From: Asterias amurensis
Lineage: Eukaryota > Echinodermata > Asteroidea > Forcipulatida > Asteriidae
Length of the DNA stretch: 64,000 nucleotides
Assembly (NCBI RefSeq): GCF_032118995.1
Contig: NC_092665.1
Span: forward strand, 15,272,012 to 15,336,011
Direction: 5' to 3'
Within the stretch, counting starts at the first letter, position 1; each line of letters opens with the position of its first letter. The notes under the pieces are model-generated. The model was not told the DNA's origin. It did not search any database and worked only from the letters and a program-made list of their open reading frames with translations. Below are positions 11,301 through 21,900 of this stretch, in pieces. A program made the position numbers and the translations under genes.

Positions 11301-11721
11301 TCCTGAAAAAAAAAGCGAGATAGTTTATTTATTTCTTACACAGCAGTGTCATTGGAAAGTTAGCCCCACTCTTTTACGTTTAAGACTAGATTATTTAGAG
11401 AATAGATAAAAGTCTTGTTTACTCATTTATTAGTAATCAAGGAATCAGAAAAAAATCTTTAAGAATAATATAATTTGGGTTTTAGTGGGTTGTAATGAAT
11501 GAAAACTACAATCAGTCATATTCAGAGTCATAAAATCTTTGTTCGATTGAAATATCACTATTAATCATTACAGCCACTTCTTGAAGTGACTGTCCTTGTT
11601 TATTTTGATTACCTGCAAGTGACTGACATATATCTGCCAAAGAGTTGCGAAGGAAATCCACATAGAATTGGTCTTTTTGGTTGCTGCGAATGATCTCAGG
11701 TTGACTGGCTGGTTGAAACAT
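8390..11721 (-). CDS. PEX10: PEX10 peroxisome biogenesis RING E3 ligase, complete 7-exon CDS (301 aa)
   Basis: Exons, transcript order: 11721-11613, 11302-11222, 10854-10778, 10345-10094, 9590-9415, 8937-8802, 8464-8390. The phases all match (906 nt). PEX10 is a membrane RING ubiquitin ligase working with PEX2 and PEX12 to monoubiquitinate the PEX5 import receptor. Seen: an N-terminal [13 protein letters not shown] segment; [20 protein letters not shown], the hallmark Pex2/Pex12 N-domain stretch; a membrane segment ending [20 protein letters not shown]; and a C-terminal C3HC4 RING with Cys246, 249, 261, His263, Cys266, 269, 280 and 283, ending [16 protein letters not shown]. Length is slightly below human PEX10 (about 326 aa). 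It is divergent from OPA1 and convergent with SLC45. No damage is seen. Confidence 0.95.
9000..9150 (-). mobile_element. SINE-like repeat (reverse orientation) in a PEX10 intron
   Basis: It shares phrases with pieces near 19384, 25020, 26525 and 45815: cagtacttttaccgagttct, ggattcaaactcacgacctt and ctagaccaccgtgactgcc. Read on the - strand, the last two resemble the B- and A-box regions of a tRNA gene. It is a tRNA-derived SINE fragment. Confidence 0.5.
9667..9688. repeat. (CA)n microsatellite
   Basis: A short alternating CA run in the PEX10 intron between exons 4 and 5. The adjacent phrase cgaccctagcagagtcttt recurs in repeats near 18.65 and 33.57 kb. Confidence 0.8.
10480..10597. mobile_element. 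TIR element, family G (copy 1, diverged)
   Basis: The left arm aagtagcagcagacttgcca and the right arm agtctgctgccattgtagcg are inverted. The right flank continues ttccaaagtctcccattg, matching in reverse complement the left end of the copy at 63408. It lies in a PEX10 intron. Confidence 0.6.
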
Positions 11722-12913
11722 TGTTTGTCAAGATCTAGACACCTGTGGGGTATTCTCAGCCTGTGGAGTTAAATCATAATAAAAATGAAATGGTAAGAAA
11801 ATATGTGGGTAAATATATGGGTAAAAAAAGAAAAATTAATATGGTAGGGAAATGTTGTTATCAAAAACCATTTATCACCCATCAAGCCTGTACTTCTGTA
11901 TGCTTCGTTTTTGAAAGCGCAAGAGCACCAAGCATTTTCTCCTTGGATTAGAATGGTAAAAGGGCAACTTTATTTGAGGAAATTGACGGCTTTAAAAAAA
12001 AGAAAATTATGAGCGGGCGCGTGCAGGCTGGCCATTTTTTACTTGCACCATCCCCATATTTTTGCACCTGATTGGCTTACGGTCCCATGGTTTCACGCGT
12101 GCGCCCAGCCACAGTGGGGTAATCTTCAAATTTTCTGAAGCAGCACTTTAAAGGAAGAAGAAGAAGAAGGCTTGGTTGGCCATTCCAATCCATCCATGCA
12201 CACTCCCAATTACACAGCCACAGCGCGCAGGTTGGGTTGTGTTGTGTTTATTTTGTTTGCTTATCCTTTTCTGGACACTGTCGATGGCTCAAATTCACCA
12301 TTCCAAGACAGTGATTTAAACAAATAATTATGGGAAAACAGGCCACTTACTCTTTTGCATGAATTTACAGGCTGAAATAAACGACAAAGATCATTATTCA
12401 TCAATCAAGCTAGAATCATTCATTGGTTGATAAAAAACTACTCCACTTGCAATGATCTCAGGGCGCAGCATAGAGGGCGCAGCCATCTTTTATTATGAAC
12501 GAGGCTAGAAAGTTAAAATGTTAATGATTATGAAAAAAATTACTTTCGTAATTAAAAAAATACTTTTGAACATACAAGTAATAGAAAATAAGAAAAATAT
12601 TTTGTATTCAAGGTTAAATAAATGGTTTAAAACTAAATCACAAAAATATTGGCAATATGCTTAGTCTGTTCCCCTGCCAGTAGGCCGAGTTAAAAGGTAT
12701 CCGAATTCTTGATAAATGATACCAGGAACTTGACCATCCGGGGGTTTTGGTAATTTCCCGTCGAAAATTTCATCACCTCACCTTGAACCGTCTCCTTATT
12801 TCGGCAATTCGGTGACAAAGATTGATATGTTTAGGGCATTTTGTTTGCCAGAGTAGTTCTGTCTAATATTGGCCTTATTTTAAGAGTGTACTTGTGCTTC
12901 AAGATTGAGCAAG
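11722..12913. promoter_or_regulatory. Divergent intergenic/promoter region of PEX10 and OPA1
   Basis: Start codons are at 11721 (-) and 12914 (+), about 1.2 kb apart. The block holds a family-D repeat fragment (about 11886-11950), a CG-rich stretch with a CCAAT-type gattggc (about 12010-12115), and a tagagggcgcagccatcttt segment (12471-12490). That segment combines a CTCF-like core with a YY1-like CCATCTT. Shared regulation is inferred from the arrangement; 5' UTR boundaries cannot be set. Confidence 0.5.
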
Positions 12914-12942
12914 ATGATAAGAGTTTTGTCGGGCAAGTTCGG
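12914..12942 (+). other. OPA1: OPA1 first coding exon (29 nt)
   Basis: ATG-initiated [10 protein letters not shown] followed by gtaagt, ending in phase 2. The next in-frame exon begins at 13422 after cccag and needs exactly phase 2, giving a basic, Ser-rich presequence. Exon 2 has no in-frame ATG before a stop, so an upstream start exon is required. Confidence 0.7.
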
Positions 12943-15900
12943 GTAAGTTTTGATGGTGAATTTGTGCACATCTGAATGAGTGACAGTTTTGTGTTGGGGA
13001 GGGGGGGGGGGGGGGTGGTCTAAAACTTTCTAGTCTTATTAAATATAACTATATATTCAAATACTTTTGGACACACTTTTTTGTTTGTTCCATTATTGAA
13101 TATTGTGTTATCAGTGACTGTTAGTGTTGATAAAAAAAACCTGTGAAAGCAATTTTTCGTTTTTTCTGCCCATTTCATAAAAAAATACTTTACTTACGCG
13201 GGTAGGCCTACTCATAACCAAACTATTTGTTTACTCACTGTAATTGACTGTACTCCATGGTACTACCATTGCAGTCTGACGCACCAATGTGGCGTGAGAG
13301 CTAGGTGATGGAACATTTTTTTTGTTCAGCGAAATCCGTCAGCGATCTGGGTGGATTTTAAACTTTTTAAAATACATTCAGATTTCTCATTTGGAATTTT
13401 ATTTTTGTGTTAAATTCCCAGCCAACAATGTGGGCAGCAACTGAGACTGGCTGTTCACAAGAGGGCGCCAGATCATCATGTTACCAAGGCAACCCTGTCG
13501 AGCAGTCCAACAACAGTATCTCTCCGACTTCTACCGAGTTCAAGAAACCTCATCAATATTCAAGCTGCAAATTATTCCGGGTTCTCCAAGATGTATCTCT
13601 GCGTTCGTCCACGAGTGATTCTCAATGACTCTAACATGAGGGCGATGTCATCCATGATGCGTGTGCGATCGCTGCTGAAGGTCTTCAAGATTAGATACTT
13701 GGTGATAGGTGGCGCTGTTGCCGGAGGAGTCACCCTCAAGTCGGTGAGATTTTAAACATCAAATTATCTCTCTGAAGTTTAGTAACAGGTTTGTGTAAGC
13801 TTGCGCTAAGGGTTCATCCACCGTGCTAAAGTAGCTCTTCAAATCCAACACTTTTTACTCGCACTATCTGGGATGTTTCCGCACTTGACAGCATTTCCGG
13901 CTATTTTTACTTGGAGCAATGCGCAGCATGTAGTGCATCTTATCCTCACACATGTGAGGCTGCACTTTTCATAAATGAAGGAAGGAAGGGCAGAGAGTCT
14001 TCTGCAAGCTTTTAGAAAAAGTTACCTGCTGGATTTTTCACAAAAATAATGCTCTTTTTTTGTATTCAACAGACGTATAACTCCTGGATAGACAAGCTCC
14101 CTGATCTCTCATGGATGGAGAAGTACACTCCAGACAACGCAACTTTCCGTCACGCTGTTGCAGAGATGAAGAAACTCGCCGGTCACATTCATCTCCCTGA
14201 TAAGGGTTGGCTGAAGGGCACCATGCCCACCAAGGACACGGTCCGCTCATGGATGCCTGAAATGCCTCAAGGTAAGTGCGATGCAAAGTTTAACAGTTGC
14301 GTATGAGCTGGTTGACAGTTTAAACAAAACTAGAGACAAGTGAACGCTTTCTTCGCTTTCACATTTGGTTTGGTATTTTCTCTGCCTTCCCAGATGCATT
14401 GGAAATTTGGTATTTAAACCAAGACAGGAGTTCACCATTCCCGGGCCAGGAATTACACAAAGGCCATTTGCAAAATAAATATGGACTTGCCCTCTCAAAG
14501 ATGAATTTCCAGGCATGTATTCTTAAAAAAAAAAAAAAAAAAAAAATAGAAAGATAACCTTGGTGGTGTTCAGTTTAACATTCATTATAATTCATCCTTG
14601 GTTTTTTACTAACAAACTCTCAGGTATTTTTTCAATCGTGAATTTTTTAACCATGAAAGCAAGTAACAAGGAAACATAAATGATAATCTACACATATTTG
14701 TCCCCCTTTTTTTACCTCCAATTTATTCTCATCCAGAATTCATGCCACAACCACACCCCTATAAACTTTGCGTTTTTGTTGCGTCTTTATTTTATCCCTT
14801 CTATGTTATCGCAGATCCCATGTTTGAGTTCATGTACCAAGGGTTGCCAGAAGGCAGAGAAAATATCACAAGTTTTAAAGGTAATTTTGTGGAATTCTTT
14901 TGACGAAAACACAAATGGATGCATGACATGGGTGCAGTTTGTAGCAAATATTTGTACCCTAACCCAGGCCTTGAAATAACCTAAGGCACCCACAGCAATT
15001 TTAATTACACAGCAAAAAAACCTAGGATGCATGATAGGAGTGCAGTGATTGAGTTCAGAGCCAGTATTTGGTTAAACCCGTAGAGTTCCAAGAACTAGAG
15101 GGCGCACTGGTGATGCTGCTTGCACAAACCCGACGGGACCACAAGATGACAAGCGTGCCATTCTGTACGCGCGCTGAACATGAAATACACGTTTGAGTTT
15201 CTTTGATTGAACGCTCACGCGATGCTGTTTGTTCAACTTACAAAATGGCCGCACAAACACACGCTGTGAGATGGCTGTTTTGTCAATGAGAAAATGGCCG
15301 CCTGCGCGCATGCCGGGGTGTATATAGGCCAGTGCGCCCTCTAGTTCTTATATTTAACTTTATGGTTAAACCCTAACACAGGCCTCAAATTAGCCCATGG
15401 CACACACAGCAATTTCTGTACTGTGCTTTTGCTGTGGTGGCACTTGCAAGTTTTCCATAAAAATTTACTTTTTCCCCAGAGAAAAATTGCTGTGCCCCTT
15501 CATGAGTGAAGTGCAAGGCTTGCAAGCCAGTAGCTGCTGAGTAGGACGCAGGCCAAAGCTACATAAATTTGACTCTTAACTAAACTTGTTTTTAACTAAA
15601 GCCTTTAGTACCTTATTGGTAGATACTTTAGCTGTATGAAATTCCAGTATTAGTATTATTATTACACTGAGTAGACAAATTCAGTAGCATAATGTTTGTG
15701 TATTTAATAGAGTCTCTCTGACACTTAGAAAATTTCCTTCAAATATAAGATGTGAGCATTTCTTCTTGGAGATTGTTGGGAGCTGGTCGCCTGTAAATTG
15801 CTTCATAGGACTTGGCCATTAACTTACTCACTTGCCTACCAAGGTCCACTTACCTGCAGGTGACTTCAATCCCGGTTGTTTTCTTTGTTTTAGGAAAAAA

Positions 15901-18900
15901 GGGACAAGTAACGCTATCCTCTTTACAAGCTGATGAAGGGACTGAGGACAAGTCTACTGGATTACCAAAAGTTCCACTAGGAGTAAGTCTAAGTAGGATT
16001 TAAAACTTTGCATGGTGGAAATAAGATATAGAAGAGTTTGCGGTAACACCATGTAATGACTATCTCTAATGAGTTGGGGTGGTTCTGAAAAGAACCGTTG
16101 GATTAACTCGACGTTTCGTTCAGTATGCTCTGATCGTCTTCTTGAGAATGGAGTAAGTCTGTTTTGTTAAATCGTTAGTAATGATTACCCAGTCATGGCT
16201 CCCCACAACAGTTATGTTACAAAACAATTGACAAAGTTGATAAAAAAAATAACCTCTTAAAGTGGAAGAACTAACCGTTGATTTATTTTGTTGTTGAATG
16301 TTTCAGGCGTCCGATAAAGACAAGCTTGAAAAAGCAACAGAGGAGTTCCTAGAAACACAGGTAAAGTCCTGAAAATGTGATAAATTGATCATATGGGCAC
16401 ATTAATTGTTTACTATTTCTTTGAAAATTGTGACCCCCAGGTCACAACAGCACCCAAAGAGTCTTCTTTCCAATTCTGAAAACTTTGTCGCCATGTGAGC
16501 TTTATCTTCTTGTTTTACAACTAATTCTCTGAAGGGTCTGAACCAGTCGATAACGACTGGTCGGCTGATGAAACGTTTATTCTCCGTAACTTAATTGAGA
16601 CACCCCTTAAGTGTGATAAAGCAATGTATATGAGCTGCCTACTATTATTTTTTTGTAGCTGAGGTATCAACGAGAGATTGAGCGATTAGAGAGGGACAAC
16701 AGACGTCTGAAGAAGTCTCTTCTACTTAGGGGAGACAAACAATCCAGGGTTCGCAAAGAGAAGGTAAACATCAACAACAATATTAAATATTAGTAATAGT
16801 ACTTAATTGTATTTATATTGCACTCTCTCAAGGACAAGCCTATTTGAGGGCGCTCCTTCATTCAAGAAAACAGCCAACATTAGTAAATTTTTATGCATGA
16901 AATAACAAGGCAGTTTAAGCTCAAAGGTCATCAGGTTTTCTCAGAAAATAGTGAAAAGCACAATCATTGTTTTCAAACATCCCATGTGAGACTTGTGAGA
17001 TCCAAAAATACTTAAGAAATGAAGTTGTGTGCAAATCTGTGAACATTTCATTTTTAACCTTTCAAATGTCATGCAGAACTTATTTGTTAAATATTTTTGT
17101 TTTGCAGATGTCGCTGATTGACATGTACTCTGAGGTTCTGGATGAGCTAGTTGGATTTGACGACTCATACCAGATGCAAGATCATCTTCCAAGAGTAAGA
17201 GCTTTAGGAGATACACGGGGATCTCAGATTGTTTTCTTTTTTATGACAAAAGTAGTTGATATTTTCTTCACATAAAGAAATCCAGCTCATTGATCTACTT
17301 CTGAATTAGAGATAAACTGTGTCGTGGCTGCAAACAGCCAATCTCTCTCTCTCTCGTCTGTGTGATACAAGCTTCACACTTTATATTTGATTTTGACTTC
17401 TTTCTTTTTTAGGTCGTTGTTGTCGGAGACCAGAGTGCTGGAAAGACGAGCGTGCTCGAGATGATCGCTCAAGCAAGGATTTTCCCGAGGTATTCATGAT
17501 CTCCCGACAAATCAGAACACAAAGTTAAAAGTTTGTCCCTAGCCAATATTTATCATCAGGCCAGTATTTATATCTGGTTTCATTTGGCATTAAGCCACTA
17601 AGAATATTTCTATTCCCCCTGAACAGGATGCTAGTCCATCGCAGGTTATTCCCAAGCTCTCGCTGGTACCCATTTATACTCTTGGGCGGAGAGATGCAAT
17701 CGTGATAAAGTGCCTTGTTCAAGGACACAAGCGTCATGACTGACAAGGGGTGGATTTCACAAAGAGTTAAGACTAGTCTTATCTTGAGTTAGGACAAGTT
17801 ACTCGTTCTAACTTGACTAGCCATAAGTTTTTGATATCTCCTAGGACTAGTCCTAACTCTTTGTGAAATCAGACCCAGGCCAGGATTTCTTTAAATCAAC
17901 AATTTCTGGTTTTTTTGACCTTGTGAGGGTGTATGTGAACCAATTTCACGTGATCAAAATGATTTTTTGTATGTATTTCGTCATAATTACTGTAATTGTT
18001 ACACAAGACATCCCTGAAGGAAAATGTAAATGGTCAACACCTTCTTTCCCTCACTGACCTTTGACCTGTTCATTTTCAGGGGGTCAGGTGAGATGATGAC
18101 AAGGTCACCAGTGAAGGTCACGTTGAGCGAAGGACCACAGCACGTCGCTCAGTTCAAAGACAGCAACAGGGAGTTTGATCTCTCCAAGGAGACCGAGGTA
18201 ACGCCATCTTGAAAATGTATCGGATGGGTTGGAAATGGTTCAGGTTTATTAACGCAACGTAGTTGTTAAGAAAGAAGTTGTTTCTCACTAAAATATTTGA
18301 AATGGATTCAAGACCACAGGTTTGTTATTTTATTCATATGTTGGGATACACCAAGTGAGAAGACTGGTCTTAACAGTTTACCAAACGTGTCCTGTGTCGA
18401 TAAGGAAATAAATTTTTCAGATAAATAAGTCCACAATTCAGGGGATGGACCTTGATGGATTCTTGATTTTTAATCTTGTTGATTACCACAGCTTAAGGCG
18501 TTGAGGCAAGAGATTGAACTGAGGATGAAGAACAGTGTACAACAAGGGCAGACCATCAGCACAGATGTAAGAAATATTAAATTCTAGCAAAAATAGAATT
18601 AGCTGTTCTAAAAGGACCAATGTTATAACTGCAAAAAGTAGTTAATGGCCTGATGTTTTGACCCTAGCAGATTCTTTCTCGAGGGCTGTAGTGTAGTCTA
18701 GGCTTCAGCCCTTGAAAACGACTCTGCTAGGGTTAGAATGTCAGCCGTCGATTTCACCAAACTCTTCCTAACTTAGGATTAATCTTAGGACTTAGGACGA
18801 GTTCAGTTCGGTATGCGAAGACGTTGGGACACATTGAACCCATGCTAAGTTAAGACGGGTTACTCGTCCTAACTCGACATAGAATTAATCCTAGCGTTTC

Positions 18901-21900
18901 GTGAAGTCGGCTGCACATTTTTTGTTTTGATTTATAATTACGAGTATAGAAGAGTATTCAAGTCAACAGTGTATACTTAACTTCTTGAACTTTTGTCTGT
19001 AAATTTTTCTGTAGGTGATCTCCCTGAGTGTCCGCGGACCTGGTATACAACGGATGGTTCTAGTCGATCTTCCTGGCATCATCAGTGTAAGTACAGGCCC
19101 GCATGCTTCGTTTTTGAAAGGGCAAGGGCACCAAGGCATTTTCTCCTTGGTTAAGGGCACCCTAATGAGAAAATTGTAAATTCTTTACTGGAGTATTTCA
19201 AGGGCACCAAGGCAATGACCAGGGGGCATGGAGGCAATCGCCTTTGTTGCCTCAGTGAAGTATCAGGCCTGTAAGTAAATAAATGAGGCAGCCATCATAT
19301 CATTCTCTATTACTGTTTTTGTTTTAGTTTATAAGTTACCAAACTCTCACTATTATTTGGTTACACTTTTTTCCCTAACACCAATGTGCTTTAGCACTGT
19401 ATACTCGGTACTTTCCCAAATTCTGTGAAAAAAATCACAGGCATATTACTTGGATCACAACGAGACCAGTGTACCATCCAACACTACTCAAGTCATGCTG
19501 TAAGGTCGTCCTTAATCACTGTTTTCAAATCAAATGTATTTTGCTTCCTTATAACAACTACATGGCACTGTTTGTGCCAACAGAGGGCGCTAGCATGGCT
19601 AGTTCAGGTCTGACAACTTGAATTGCTGTGATTTTTGTCTTGCAGACTGTTACTACAGGAATGGCACCCGATACTAAAGATAGCATCCAGAAACTGAGTA
19701 AAATGTACATGAACAACCCCAATGCTATCATCTTGTGTATACAAGGTAGGCATAGCCCATCAATCAAATTTTGTAAACAAAATTATGAGAGAAAACCTAA
19801 CGGACAGCCGCTTGAGGGGGGGGGGGCTTTACACTTCAATTCATTTCATTTCATTTCATTTTATTGGAATCACATTTCGTGGCCCACAGGCCAAATAAAA
19901 TGGGCTTAACTAAATTGGGCTATCGGCCAAAATCAACTTCCACCATGGGGTGTGTTGCTACTTACTCCTGGGACTGAAACAAGGTTACCCTCTTCACAGT
20001 CTGTAAGGATGTGGGTATGTGTATCATCCACTAGGAGCCTGGCTGGTTGAGCAGAACACTCCAGGACATTGTGTTTACATGCTAAAAACTCTGCATGGTT
20101 TTTCACTATTTTCTCCTGACTTGCCTAACGGATTAAGCCCAAATTTACACAGGTTTGTTCATCACAAAACATGAACACAGTCTGTAACTATTTTTTCACA
20201 ATTTGTTGTTTGGGTAATGTTGACAGACGGTGCGATAGACGCAGAGAGGAGCATAGTGACAGATATAGTGAGTGAGATCGACCCCCTGGGTAAGAGGACA
20301 ATCTTCGTCCTGACCAAGGTGGATCTTGCAGAGAGGAACTCAACCAATCCAAGTAGGGTAAGTTTGAAGAATATTCCTTGGATAATTCTCTGGGGTTTTC
20401 CTCCCACGTCTGAAACTTGAACTTCCTTCCTTGTCTTCACTCCATTGGTTTCTTGGCTAGTATGGTCATTAAGTTTTCTGAGAGTTTTTGGCATCCAGAA
20501 TAAATGAAATGAAATGTATATAGAAGAGAGTCGATTGATCTCAATTGTCTCTATGGGTATTAAAGGAACACGTTGCCTTGGATCGGTCGAGTTGGTCTTT
20601 GGAAAGCGTTTGTAACCGTTTTTTATAAAATGCACATGGGTAGAAAGATGTTGTAAAAGTAGAATACAATGATCCACACAAACATGCCTCGAAATTGCAT
20701 GGTTTTCCTTTTACCTCGTCGACTAACACGTCGGCCATTTATGAGGGTCAAAATTTTGACTCCCATAAATGGCCGACCATGTTAGTTTGCACAGTAGAAG
20801 GAAAACCACCAAATTTCGAGGCAAACTTGTGTGGATCATTGTATTCTACTTTTAAAACATCTTTCCAACCATATGCATTTTATAAAAAACGGTTTCAAAC
20901 CAACTTTAGACCAACTCGTCCGATCCAAGGCAACGTGTTCCTTTAAGTATAGCTTTATTACTCAATAGAATTGAAACGTACATTCAGGCCCAAAATCAAT
21001 ATTATTCAATTTCTTGTTGTATATTTTTATTGTGATTAGAAATAACAAAAGATTCTTTTCCTCCATGCAGATCCAGCAGATTCTCGCAGGAAAGTTGTTT
21101 CCGATGAAAGCCCTTGGGTACTTCGCTGTTGTGACTGGAAAAGGTATGAATGAAGTCTTAAAGCCATTGGACCCTTTCGGTACAGAAACAAAAAAAAAGT
21201 TCACAGATTTACAAATAATTTTAAGGGTTTACAGAAGGTAATGGTGAAAGAATTCTCTTGAAATATTAGTCCATGAAATGCTTTACTTTTTGAGAAAACG
21301 GTAAAACAATATAAATTCTCGTTAGCGAGAATTACGGATTTATTTTAAACACATGTCATGACACGGCGAAACGCGCGAAAACAAGAGTGGGGTTTTCCCG
21401 TTATTTTCTCCCGACTCCGATGACCGATTGAGCTTACATTTTCACAGGTTTGTTGTTTTATATATAAGTTGTGATACACGAAGTGTGGGACTTGGACAAC
21501 ACTGTTTACCGAAAGTGTATAATGGCTTTAATAAAATTTCACATCCAAACAGTAAAAAATTGAAAATGAAATTTTTCACAACTTGTTCTCAAATTTATTG
21601 AGTATTTTTCTCTTGAGTTTCTTGTTTGTTTTCTCCCGCTAAGGCAATACAACCGACAGTATATCAACTATAAAGCAATATGAGGAACATTTCTTCAGGG
21701 GCTCTCAACTCTTCAAGTAAGTAACGATAGACTCAAGGATTCAGCTTTTCTTTGCTCAATCTATGAAAATTATTTAAACAGTATCCAGTCAGTTTTCATT
21801 GTGGTTTATAACCTCGCTTTTTTTAGTTAAATAAAAAAGTGCATCCCCTTAACGTGATCCCTTTGCTGCCGCTTCCCAGGTTGAAGCATAAACTCGGGTG

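Noticed and set aside
13407..13628. 73-codon ATG frame overlapping OPA1 exon 2
   Set aside because: It is out of frame with the conserved membrane anchor. The in-frame reading plus splice phases explain the region as OPA1.
20695..20946. Open frames across 20.2-20.9 kb and 35.1-35.6 kb with similar proteins on both strands
   Set aside because: They arise from the family-C palindrome; both strands and both copies give mirrored translations.
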